This document shows positions 47,093 through 58,134 of a stretch of DNA of 64,000 bases, piece after piece; position 1 is the first letter of the stretch; each line of letters opens with the position of its first letter. Origin of the DNA: Phyto melanocephala. Its lineage: Eukaryota > Arthropoda > Insecta > Diptera > Rhinophoridae. The notes under the pieces are model-generated. The model was not told where the DNA came from. It searched no databases and saw only the letters and a program-made list of their open reading frames with translations. The stretch covers positions 21,739,201 to 21,803,200 of the forward strand of contig OW799235.1 of assembly GCA_941918925.1 (NCBI GenBank), in the 5' to 3' direction. Position numbers and translations under genes: made by a program.

Positions 47093-49334
47093 AAATTGTT
47101 ATTCCATATGTGAATTAAAGAAATTTAGATCCTAAATCCGAAAAAACATTATATAGATTTACTTGTGATCCTTGTAACATTGTAAGTTGATTTAGCTATT
47201 ACGTCAGTCTGTCTGTCTGTAAAGCTGTGGAAAACAATAACACCACAAAATTATTAAGCCGACTTAAGTGAAATTAACACAAAATGTTAACAATTTTCGT
47301 ACGCAAGTTTGATATGGAAAATAAGATAAAAATAGCTAATTAGAAAAAATTTTCAGACAAAACCTCAAAACAAGATTTTAAAGTGTTAATGATTTTCAAA
47401 TTATATGGCAATTTATTTTAGATTACTCGAAAGAACCCTGCAGATAATATTGGATCACGTGGTCCATTTTAGCGAAATGGACTACCTACAACATGGTCCT
47501 ATGTAATGCAGTCATGAACCATATCATTTTTAAACAAGAGATTGTAGTTAAACGACAAGTGTTCGTGTCTTAATTATTACATAAATTGTTGTCAAGACGT
47601 GTATAATGGTCGTGTATACGCTTCATCGAGTAGTGACAAAGAGTAGTTTTAAGACTACCCCGATGGGTTATATGGTCCTGCCCTAGGACATCGTTATGTT
47701 AAATAGACCACTTTTTCTTCATGTACTTGGATGCTCTTTGGATTAGTCCTAGTCCATGCGTGTATGGACTAGTCGCTTTATCTGATGACATGAACACTAT
47801 GTGTTCATATCTTTCTTTAAAAGTATGTGATAATTTTTTTTTTACAATTTTCATTTCTCAGACACTTTCAGTATCACTCGCAAAATTATTCGCTGAAATA
47901 TATTTTTTTCTCCGTTTTATTTTACAATAAACCATTGTTCAAATGCAGAAAAATACTCACACTTGCGAATTTCTCACGTTTTGCATAACGAAAAAGTTTT
48001 TTTTTCATAAAGAAACATTATATTTCAACATCAAGGTGTTTGTTTATTGTTGTCTATCTGTTTATAAGGCTGTCTGTCTGTCTTTCCATTTGCCTGGTTA
48101 GTTGGTTTAGCTGACTGAGTGTTACACATGAATGTGAGTGGCATGCACCAAAAAACGATAAAATAAAACTACGTATAGCATATTTATATGTATGTAATGG
48201 AATGTTTATTAAACATATGTATTTCTGACAAAGAAACAAAAAACTATCAAAAACAAAACGTTGTTAAACAGAAGCGTACTACTCTACAACATCACTACCA
48301 TTAACAGAATTTATTATTTTTTTTTTCATTATCGTTGTTGCTTTCTTTGTGTCTTCATATATTTCATGTAACCACTACACCAACCATCATCCATATTCCT
48401 TCATCCATCCATCGCAAACTTTCATATATCTACAAATTTCTTTATTATTGTAACGCTGCCAAAATGTACTCATGTAACTCTTGCTACATTTACTTATGGA
48501 CATATAAACAAATATGCATAAAAGGATATAGAATGTTTGTTGCAAGAGCCATTATACCCTTCATATATACTTGTACCCATGCACATATCCATATACAGCA
48601 CAGGCACACATGCAAAAATATTGTTTTTTTTTATATTTACAAGTGTAAGTTTTAAAAATATATTTATGTTTGTTTTATTATTTTTTTTTGTTATTGTTTT
48701 TTTTTTTTCGGCTTTAACAAAGTATCACTTCACTTTGCCACACTAGTCTTTGCATGCATTTTTTAATCATATTATTTGTTGCGTTTTTTTTTTTTAGACC
48801 GGCAGCTGAAAGTTTTTGTTATTGTTTGTGGCATGTGCTAGAATTACTGTGGCAAACTATTTAAAAACAAAAAAATAAAGAAATGTGGCAAGTAGAGCCC
48901 ATGCAGTAGTAAAAACTGTAATAACACCGTTAAGGAGAAAGCTTTTAGCGTCACAAAAAGGTTTTTGGAAGAAAAAAGTTATACCCTACATCAATTACAA
49001 GCAGCAGATAAAGAATGGATTATTGTAAAATATTTCAATTTTTCGTTACCACATTGAGTAACTTTTTTATTAGCAATGATGCGAAATATTTAACTGTAGG
49101 CATAGGAAAATATATTGATTAGAAAAAGATCGAAAAATGACAAACCACTTGTAAAAATATAAAAATAATTTATTTTTTACAACATAAAAAATAATTACTT
49201 TTTTTAAATAAATCGACAGTTATCTATAATTTTTAACAACTTCCTATTATTTACACAATGTAAACTGTTGACCAGTTCTTTTTTCAAAGAAAACAATAAT
49301 TATATAAACGAAGAAAGACAGAAACAGCATCAGA
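47093..49334. other. No gene recognised
   Basis: AT-rich DNA with CTGT microsatellites (47,212-47,221; 48,070-48,082). Short open frames have no motif. Confidence 0.4.
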
Positions 49335-49336
49335 TA

Positions 49337-50183
49337 AAGGGTGGTTAAATTTTAAGGGTCGGTGTTGATTTTGAATAAAACACAAATTATTTAGGAAATT
49401 ATTTTCATTTCTTTTTATTATGATAATATTAGTATGGTTCTATTATGTATGGAACAAAATATCGGCCAAATGGCCGCCGCGACTTCGGTGGCACACCTTC
49501 ATCCGATGTTCAAAATTTTCGATGACGCTGAGGCATAATTAAGGTTCTATGCCGTTAATGAGCCAAATTATTCCGTCCATTAGCTATTGAATTGTTGCTG
49601 GCTTAAAATCGTACACCTTTTTTTTCAAATAACATAATCTTGGCGACCAATTGGCATCGCCACCACGTGAGATAACACGGCCATTGAATTTGTCGGGCAA
49701 AAGAGCAGTTTTTTCGTTAGCTGTGTGGCAAGTGGCACCGTTAGCATTGAATTGGGCCATATAAAAGTTCGTTATCATCTCACGATAGCGAACACCATTA
49801 ACAGTAACTGCCTGACCGGCCTCATTTTGCAAAAAATACGGCGCGATGGGAACTACAACACATGAAAATTACATAGTGGTTTTAAAAGCCTTTTAAATTT
49901 TTAAAATTTTGTTGCCTGGTGTTAAATTCGCCCAAATGCGCAATTCTGCATATTGACGAATCCACTGAGATGAAAATGTGCCTCATCACTGAAGATGATT
50001 TTCTTGGATATGCATTTTGATTTGAACGCACATTTTTATTTTTAACGCGTTGCTCGATTGTGTAAATTTCTATGTTTCAAATCGAGTTAGTCTGAAATTG
50101 AGAAATGCCAAATGAAATGCAGAAAAAAACTTGACGTTTAGGTGTAGTTCACATTCAACATCGGTAAAAATTTAACTACCCTT
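49337..50183 (-). mobile_element. mariner-like element, both TIRs, dead
   Basis: TA at 49,335-49,336 and 50,184-50,185 bounds an ~847-bp element. The left end AAGGGTGGTTAAATTTTAAG continues GGTCGGTGTTGATTTTGAA; the reverse complement of the right end reads AAGGGTAGTTAAATTTTTAC then CGATGTTGAATGTGAA. On the minus strand the transposase gives KIIFSDEAHFHLSGFVNMQN (about 50,010-49,950), VTVNGVRYREMITNFYMAQF, NANGATCHTANEKTALLPDK, VISRGGDANWSPRLCYL, KKKVYDFKPATIQ and, after a stop, CLSVIENFEHRMKVCHRSRG and LADILFHT. The N-terminal DNA-binding half and ~20 residues around QDGA are missing, and the third catalytic region is eroded. Inactive. Confidence 0.9.
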
Positions 50184-50189
50184 TACATA

Positions 50190-51130
50190 CATAAACGCTA
50201 GAATAATTTTTTGATGTAAATAATAAATATAATTAAATGCTTACATTGTTAATAATATTATAACAATAGAAAGAATTGCACATTAAAAAAAATTCACAAA
50301 TTTTCATCATTTACATTTTTCTAGAATTATTTACGTCTTTTACACAGGGTAAAGAATTCAATTTTTATAAGTAAGTAGGCTGTATCTCAGTTTGTGGAAA
50401 TCATATACGGAAACGTTTTTATGATTGAAATTTATACATTGTTTACTTCATGTAAAAAATGTTTTATCTTAAAAAAAAATATTATTATTATTCTTTAACG
50501 TATAAAATATTTGAGTTGTATGTTTACTTAAAAAATATATGCGTTTTGTTAACTTTTGTTGTCCATCAATAAATTACATCAATATTTTAAAAGTATTTTT
50601 TTCAATTTGCTGTCTTTCATACTTTTTAGTCTGCTATAGCTCTTTTCCCTGTCGTTCAATTCTCAACCCTTTCATATTTTTTTTTTTCTGTTTTTACACA
50701 AATACCGTTTTTGTCACACCATGTTATATTATGTGTTAAACATTTTCGTTTAAAAATTTTTTATCATTCACTGTTTTCCTCGCTTTTTAGTGTGATCTTG
50801 TAATTTTAACACTTACACAAACACACAGAAATAAACACTTAAGTGTCGTTATTTCAATTTAAATATTTTTTTGACAGTTTTTTTATTATTATTTTTTTAT
50901 TCAGCCCATAGTTTTTGTACCTTTTTACACAGACTGCTGAATGGACACGCACATAGGAAAAAACAAATAAATATGTAAGTAGTGTTAAGTAGATATTGGT
51001 GGGTATCTAAATATTTGTAACGTGTCCAAAGTACATTTACATCAAATACTGCAAGTGTGTATACAGTATGGTGCGTTTAAAGTGCCTTATTCAATAATTT
51101 ACTTGAAATAAATCACAAATAAATAATTGC
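50190..51130. other. No gene recognised
   Basis: AT-rich DNA; nothing identified. Confidence 0.4.
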
Positions 51131-51136
51131 ATTTTT

Positions 51137-52021
51137 ATACCCTTCACACAGTGAAAAAGGGTATATATAGGTTTGTCATTCCGTGTGAAATTTCTACAAT
51201 TTTGATTTCCGACCCCATAAAGTATATATTTTCTGAAAGCTTATGAATAGGGAAGTCGATTAAGCCCTGTCAGTCTGTCAGTCTGTCCGTCTGACCGTCT
51301 GTCCGTGTGTATGTTGAAATCAACTTTTTGATGCCCCCCGACATCGCTTGGACTCGGGTGAGGTATTAAAATATCAGAAATATTCGGGAGTAGATCGGTA
51401 TTGAAAATCAGAAACATCGGTACATAAATAACTGAGATATGAGCAAAAACCCACGACCACCTCGATTTTTTTTTCACAAAAACAACATTACAACAACAAC
51501 ATACATACATACAAACGTGTATACTAGTTAGAGAAAACGTGGCATTGAATCCCAGATGAGCCAAAAAAATTTTTTTTTTATTTTTTTTTTTAAATTTTTT
51601 TTTTAATTTTTTTTTTATTTTTTTTTTATTTTTTATTAAATATATTATTTATATTTTTATTATTATTTTTTTTTAATTTTTTTTTTAAATATTTTTTTTT
51701 TATTTTTTTTGTTTCATATTTATTATATATATTTTAATTATTTTTAAATTTTTTTTTTTTAATTTTTTTTTTTAATTTTTTTTTTAATTTTTTTTTTTAA
51801 TTTTTTTTTTTAATTTTTTTTTAAATTTTTTTTTATTTTTTTTTTTAACATACATACGTAAATTTATAATTTTACAATGTGGATGTTTTTATATATATAT
51901 GGTTTTTATATGTATGTACGTATATCATATGGAATGGTGATACAAACTACTGTTATTGCATGACTACACGGTGTGGAGGGTATATAAGATTCGGCACGGC
52001 CGAATATAGCGCTCTTACTTG
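51137..52021 (+). mobile_element. Type I hairpin-ended repeat, copy C (best copy)
   Basis: The opening hairpin TATACCCTTCAC..GTGAAAAAGGGTATATA is followed by GGTTTGTCATTCCGTGTGAA, TTTCCGACCCCATAAAGTAT, GTCCGTGTGTATGTTGAAAT, AATATTCGGGAGTAGATCGG, GGTACATAAATAACTGAGAT and CACGACCACCTCGATTTTTT. Next are a tRNA-like GTTAGAG..GGCATTGAATCCCAG (51,528-51,556), ~290 bp of T-rich low complexity (51,571-51,846), and ACACGGTGTGGAGGGTATAT. It ends with ATTCGGCACGGCCGAATATA..CTTACTTG followed by TTT. Non-coding. The hairpin near the 3' end, microsatellite core and flanking T residues resemble Helentron/DINE-type non-autonomous elements; that class assignment is inference. Confidence 0.8.
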
Positions 52022-52024
52022 TTT

Positions 52025-53255
52025 ATTTAACATCACGTCGGGAGCGGGTTAAAGCGTTGTATGCTAATGTAACAATCAACTTTACGTTCGGAAGAGAAGG
52101 TAAACTTCTCTTTACAAACAAACTGCAAGATTTTAGTGTATCGAATTCTAACTTGTAAGCATAACTACAAAATAAACAACTAAAATTACTTTATGCATTT
52201 TGTATTTTTTTATAGTTTATTATATTCTGCTAATCAAATCGTTTCATTCGATACCCAAATTGACCCTCTCGATTGTCTAGAAGCTAAAAAAATAGATTTT
52301 CGATTGTAAATTTTTGGAGCAACACGCAAGCACAAGCAAATAAAACCCATGATTACGACATGATCACGATGGTCATATTATATTCTCTAAAACAATATTT
52401 GGTTGTCGAAATCAAGAAATAGTTATTGTTATTTTATTTCATCACATATTTTGTCACAATAATCAAGCATTTGTTTGAATTGTATCTATCGTTGATTGTT
52501 TACCTTTCGTAAAAATTTCGACATGGTTGTTGTTTCAAAATAGTATGCTTTAAAAAAATTAATTTGAAAAAATAACATTATATTCAAAAGCATTAAAAAT
52601 TACAAATAATCATTAAATAATAGATGAGACAACAGTATGATGACAAATCAATCAAGCTATAATTTTTTTTAAGAATAATTTTATTTCAACTGTTCTCCTT
52701 CTTGCTGAATAAACTTTTATTATTTTAAAAGTTTGATACGTCAAAAAAACACACACATTTTGAAAAAATTTGAGAAATTTTAAAATCAAGAAGAAAATGT
52801 AAAAAAAATATTGATAAAAAAATTGCAATCAATATGTGCATGTTACAGCAAAAGACAATAAATTGCCACAGAAAAAGCAAAGGTTTTTAGACTTCAACTG
52901 TAATCATATATTTGATTATTGCATATTACTTTAATTAAACTCAATAATGATAACTAACAACCATAAAATGTTTTAGCCGTAATCATACAATTCGATCAAT
53001 TGCTCTTAGATTATAATTACCACAACCATGTTTTTTCTTTGGGTGCAGTTCTGTTTTGTTGCTTATATCTTAGTTTGGTGTCAGCAGCGCGAATGTTGGG
53101 AATCTTAATATATTTAAAGAAAATATCTTTCAAAACAATTTCTTTTTATAACTTTTGTGAAATGCCATATTAAAAAGTAAATAACAACAAGCATGTCTAT
53201 AAATTTTCGAAGGCAAAAAAATTTTAACTCTTGTGGTAAAAATATAGAAAAAAAT
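52025..53255. other. No gene; short repeat piece at 52,247-52,325
   Basis: Only a ~80-bp piece (GATACCCAAATTGACCCTCT..TGTCTAGAAGCTAAAAAA) shared with 35,756-35,838 was found. Confidence 0.4.
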
Positions 53256-53257
53256 AT

Positions 53258-53530
53258 AAGGCCTTAGGATGATTATGATGTTTTTCAATAGCGGTTTACT
53301 TCCAAATATTTCCATGATTGATATAACATACAGTCTGTGCAACATTTGAGTTCTTCTAAAAATTGTTTCAACCAACATGCGGACAGACGGACATAAGTCA
53401 AATGGCTTATTAAAAGCTGATCTATTTATAAGCTGTTAGAAAATATATGCCCTAAATAGTCAAAAATAAATATTGTAGAAATTACAAACGAAATGATAAG
53501 GCTAACTTATAAGGGTGCAACAATGGGTAA
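53258..53530 (-). repeat. Type I repeat fragment, diverged
   Basis: TTTACTTCCAAATATTTCC, TGTTTCAACCAACATGCGGA, CAGACGGACATAAG, GCTGTTAGAAAATATATGCC, ATTGTAGAAATTACAAACGA and AATGATAAGGCT follow the type I order. It ends near CTTATAAGGGTGCAACAATG and is strongly decayed. Confidence 0.5.
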
Positions 53531-53637
53531 AAGCTTTATTTGGGTACTTCCTTGCAAACACATGTGTATAGAAACAAATTTAAATTGTGTTTTTTAATCC
53601 GCGAAAGATATTTAGAGGGATTTCGGCACTTTTTATC

Positions 53638-53803
53638 GAATTTGAATGTATAAGGGATAAAATTGTACCTATTCTTGGTACTTAAAGAAATGTTTCTTTA
53701 TTGTTCAATAAGACATTAATTAATTATTATTAATTAATTATATTCATTTATTTTTTTAAGTACTAAGAATAGGTACAATTTTATCCCATATACATTCAAA
53801 TTC
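53638..53803. mobile_element. Palindromic MITE, ~46-bp arms
   Basis: The left arm GAATTTGAATGTATAAGGGA..TAAAATTGTACCTATTCTTG..GTACTT is the reverse complement of the right arm AAGTACTAAGAATAGGTACA..ATTTTATCCCATATACATTC..AAATTC with about three differences. The loop is ~75 bp of ATTAATTA-rich sequence. Non-coding. Confidence 0.8.
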
Positions 53804-53804
53804 A

Positions 53805-54270
53805 ATGAATTATTATCGCCTAATAGAATATGCACAATTATTTAGTCAAAAAAGGGATAGATGTGTATAATTCCTAATTTCAGGGCCGAGTCGGATAAAA
53901 TGTGTTATTGGGGATTTAACAGATATAAAAAATTATCTTATTTAGTAAAACTTGAAACACATTCATAACGCGGTAGAAGGGGAAAAATTTTGGAACACAA
54001 TTTGGTAATTTTTAGAAGATATTTGTTTTTGTGCAAAAAGTATTACACTTTACTACTTAAAATTATGTCTATTAAAATATTTTATTGTTACATGGGTCAA
54101 TTTCAAAAAAAACGTACACATCGAGTTTTTTTTTCTTATTTTTAAAGTTTTTCCAATTCGCCGGTAAGAATGGCCAATTTATGTAGAAATTGATGAAGAT
54201 TCCGGTAGTACTTTTAGGCTCTCAAAAAGATCAATATTTTTTGAATTTTTTTAGGTTTTCTATGATTTCT
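53805..54270. other. No gene recognised
   Basis: AT-rich DNA; nothing identified. Confidence 0.4.
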
Positions 54271-54273
54271 ATA

Positions 54274-55587
54274 TTGAGCGTCACACACCAAATATGTATA
54301 AAAAATCGCTAAAAATGCAAAAATATTTGAAATTCAAGCTTACTACGATGTTCTTTTGTTTCTCAAGATTGACTTTTGCGAAAATCACCTTTTCGATTAT
54401 AAACACAAAATCACGATTCACCTTGATTTTTAATTTTTTTTTTAAGTGACTAGTTATTTTAAAATTTTAAGATGAAAATATGTAAATTTTTGGTAAAAAA
54501 AAGACTTGAACTTAGAGGTTACTTGCAAAGTAATAGACTTGTAATAATTTATTTAAAAAAAAATTAATTATAAGCGTTTTAAGGAAAAAAAACTAAGTGT
54601 GACGCTCAAGATATTTTGTGACGATCAAGAGATTTTGTTGCACGTAAACAAGAAATAATGCCAAATTTAAAGTTTAACGAAAAAAGGTTTATTCTTTTAC
54701 AAAAAGTAAGTAAAAAAAAACAAAAAATCTTAAAAAAAAAATTTTTCATACAAAACTAAACATATACATATTCTTTGATGTCTTTAACAAAAATGGAAAA
54801 AAGGAAGTAATTTTTGAAGAAACTTAGACACATATGTAAATATTTGACGCAAAACAATAACTTAACTTAATTAATTTTTTATTTTCATTCGAATTCTTAT
54901 TCTGAATCTGTATAAACTTCATGAAATGACAAGCGGCTTTGTTTTTTTTTTATTCTCATTAATTTTTACCACTTTCGAATTAAGCTTGTGGCAGTTGCAT
55001 AAATTTCCGGTCCCCCAGAGGTTTAAGTTTCAAAAGCACGATTAAACTCAAATATACCACGATTATACCTTTCTTTCTTCTTTCTTTTATATTCATCATT
55101 ACGCGCTTTATCGAGCTTTATTTTCTCCCGATATCTTTGTGCTCTTTCAGTCGCCATTAATTTTGTTGTTTTTTAAAAAATAAAATCATAATTAAGCATT
55201 TTAAGCTATGAAGCAATATATATCAAAAGTGATGCTCATGAAATGTTTACCTATTCTGGTTTTTTTTTTCGTAGGCAATTTATTTCTCAAACTCACAAAT
55301 TAAAAAAAAATGAGTTGAAACCATGTAAACAATGATTGTCAACTTAAATTTTTTACATTTAATATATTCACTTTTAAAAAAATTAGCGTGACGCTCATGA
55401 ATTTTATCGCGCCTTTACCATGGTGTTCACAAAAACTACGCAAATGCACACTTTTTTACAAAGATTTTTTTTCGATTTTTCACTTTTGTAATAATTAAGG
55501 TTTGTACTTTCCTTACGTTATTTACTTTATTTAAATGCAAATTGAAAACTAGTAATATTACTTGAATTATAAAAAAGTGACGCTCAA
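54274..55587. repeat. Cluster of GTGACGCTCA motifs
   Basis: The motif occurs inverted at 54,274-54,284 (TTGAGCGTCAC) and direct at 54,599, 54,618 (GTGACGATCAA), 55,229 (GTGATGCTCAT), 55,388 (GTGACGCTCAT) and 55,577 (GTGACGCTCAA). Six matches to an 11-mer in 1.3 kb is far above chance in such AT-rich DNA. The cluster surrounds a short basic coding fragment at 55,023-55,157, so it may be an unrecognised element. Confidence 0.55.
55023..55157 (-). CDS. 44-residue basic fragment, transposon-like start
   Basis: A short frame beginning at ATG 55,157 reads MATERAQRYREKIKLDKARN then DEYKRKKEERYNRG and ends AFET-stop. The pattern (A/S)ERxxxYREKxKxDxxxxxEYKRKxxERYxR resembles the basic, charged start of some multi-copy insect transposon ORFs. 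I cannot name the family and nothing convincing follows the stop. It may be a first exon: a donor would be needed near 55,030, and none is obvious. Flanked on both sides by GTGACGCTCA motifs. Confidence 0.35.
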   Translation of the reverse strand: MATERAQRYREKIKLDKARNDEYKRKKKERYNRGIFEFNRAFET

Positions 55588-55769
55588 TGCAAATTGTGGG
55601 GACAACCTTTCTTTGCAACACCAAATTCGCACTAATTCAGTTTTGACGACTATAACAAATGAAAACACAAGAAAGAAACTCAATAATTCGAAAACTGTTA
55701 TTAAATGTTGCATATTTACATTTTTCTGGATTTTATTTAATTTTGCTTACTAAAAATTCTAACGGGGGA

Positions 55770-56220
55770 CACACACTTTTGTATGGAAGGAGTCCGAGGG
55801 AGAAACAAAATACCATTCTGAATAAACAAAAAAACAAACATACAAATTTGAGAATTACGTTTTTTTGTTACATATTCCTCGCTGATCACTCTCAAATTTT
55901 TTATTTTTTTGTTGTTGTTTTTTTTTACCTAAAATAGTAGTGTTAAGTGCGGGGACACAAAAATTGCGTTTTTTTTTAAATTTACCCACATACATATTTA
56001 AACTTTGAAATTATACATTAATATAGGAAAGTCAAATAGGTACTTTTCTTTATTTTTATGCATCTTCTAAGTCTATATATCTAGAACTTAAAAGCGAGGG
56101 AATTTTGATTATTGATGAGATTGAAAATGATATGGGAGAGTCAAAAGGTAATTTTTTTCATTTATATGGCACTTTTTGTATTTTAGACTCTTATTATTCT
56201 AGATTTGTAAAATCAGGGAT
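55770..56220. other. No gene recognised
   Basis: AT-rich DNA leading into the 165-bp duplication. Nothing identified. Confidence 0.4.
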
Positions 56221-56222
56221 TT

Positions 56223-56554
56223 TTGATCCAGGTAGGATAGGAAGGAAAGGCCATGCAAGAAACAAGAGACACTTCCAACAAATGTGATCCATTGTTTTAA
56301 AACTATTGATCCAAGTTGAGATTTTAAATATATTTTTTAAATTTTTTTCAAATAAAACTAATCAAAGAAAAAAGTTTTCACAAATTCTTGATCTAGGTAG
56401 GATACGAAGGAAAAGCCATGCAAGAAGCAAGAGACACTTCCAACAAATGTGGTTCCTTGTTTAAAACTATTGATCCAAGATGAGATTTTAAATTTATTTT
56501 TTCAATTTTTTTTTTCAAATAAAACTAATCAAAGAAAAAAGTTTTCACAAATTC
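56223..56554. repeat. Tandem duplication, 165-bp unit x2
   Basis: TTGATC(C/T)AGGTAGGATA(G/C)GAAGG..GCCATGCAAGAA(A/G)CAAGAG..ACACTTCCAACAAATGTG..ATCAAAGAAAAAAGTTTTCA occurs at 56,223-56,387 and 56,388-56,554, about 94% identical. Within each unit TTGATCCAAG(A/T)TGAGATTTTA echoes the unit start. Non-coding. Confidence 0.9.
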
Positions 56555-57450
56555 AAAGGAAACTCATTCATTTATATAAAAAAGAAAATTATTCAGCAGA
56601 TATTTTGCAGCTCAACAGAAACAAGCTTAATGTCAATAAAACAATTGACTAAATATCGTCATGTTTAATTGATTATTGGCCTAAACTTACAAAGAACACA
56701 CTTCACACTTTCGGAAATAACATAAAAACTTAAATGTGTTTAAAAATTATTTAATGCAAATGTCAATAATAAGTCGTGGCCCTACATAAGGCTAGTCGAG
56801 CTACTGTCAACCATTGGCATAGCTTAAAATTTTCCCAGTGGTGAAAAAAGCTAAAAACAAATTTATTGTGGTGTGGGTATGAGTTTCAAAAATCTTTTTT
56901 TGAATTTTTTTTATTTGTATTGCACAATAGCTAATTTCTTTAAATTCTGCGGGATGCCATTAAAACCCCCTCTCCATACCAGATTGGTATATTTACGCCA
57001 ATCCTCTCAATCAAAATTTCATTCGATTGTTATAAAAAAGCTTTGACTGGCTTATGCCAAATGACACGTAATAAAAATTGTGCACAATTAATTTTTTATT
57101 CAATGAGCCGACTTGGCCGCATATAATCTAATTACTCTATTTTACAAAAACTTTAACACGTTTTGTTAAGAGTTGGATTTTTTTGAAAGCCTTTTGTAGA
57201 AATTTATAAAGTGTTTTTTTTTTCATAAAAAAATGGTATTATTGACAGATTTAAGAGTGTTTTTCTCGTTGAGCTAAGAGATCAATTTCATACAAACGAA
57301 TTTTTTTTTAAGTTTGAATTAAGTGTACAAAAAACTGTCTACAACACCCGTAGTTTGGTTAGCATTTGGGTAACAGGAAATCCAAATCAATACACTTCTT
57401 TCAAAAGTACTATTCAACTTAGACACACCTTAAAAAGTGTGAATGAGAAC
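56555..57450. other. No gene recognised
   Basis: AT-rich DNA; nothing identified. Confidence 0.4.
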
Positions 57451-57453
57451 TAA

Positions 57454-58130
57454 CAAGTAAGAGTGCTATATTCGGCCGTACCGAATCTTATATAGCCTAC
57501 ACAACGTGTAGTAATGTAATAATAATAGTTTGTATTACCATTCATCTCATTTAAAATACGTACATTCATATAAAAACATTCCATTGTAAAATTATAAATT
57601 GAGTTTATGTACATATGTCTCAAAAAAATTTATAAAAAAAATTGAGAAAAAAAATTTACAAATTCTATATATAAAAGAAAAAAATTAAAAAAAGAAAAAT
57701 AAAAAAAATTATAATAAAAATATAAATAAAATATAAAATAAGAAATAAAAAAAAAAACTTTTTTTCGCTCTGCTGGAATTCGATGCCACATTCACTCTAA
57801 CCAGTATACCACGTTTGTATGGCTGTGTGTGTTGTATGTTGTTGTTGTGAAAAAAACGAGGTGGTCGTGGATTTTTCCTCATATCTCAGTTGTTTATGTA
57901 CCGATTTTTCTGATTTTCAATACATATCTGCTCCCGAATATTTCTAATATTTTAATATCAAACGCGGGTCCGAGTGATGTCGTAGGGCTTCAAAAACATG
58001 ATTTCAACATACATACGGACAGACTAACAAAGCCAAATCGACTCCCTTATTCATAAGTTTTCAGAAAAAAAAAAAAACTTTATGAAATGGGAAACCTATA
58101 TATACCCTTTTTTTCACTGTGTGAAGGGTA
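57454..58130 (-). mobile_element. Type I hairpin-ended repeat, copy D
   Basis: Begins CAAGTAAGAGTGCTATATTC and ATTCGGCCGTACCGAATCTT on the plus strand. It has an A-rich block (57,626-57,760), the tRNA-like block CTGGAATTCGATGCCACATT..TCTAACCAGTATAC, GAGGTGGTCGTGG, TCAGTTGTTTATGTACCGAT and CATACATACGGACAGACTAA, and ends TATATACCC..TCACTGTGTGAAGGGTA. Same orientation as copy B. A small internal deletion removes most of the TTTATGGGGTCGG segment. Confidence 0.8.
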
Positions 58131-58134
58131 AAAA

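Noticed and set aside
51241..51564. 107-codon minus-strand frame and its relatives at 57,829 and 15,303
   Set aside because: All fall in the same positions of type I repeats, with different frames and no shared protein conservation; the repeats are non-coding.
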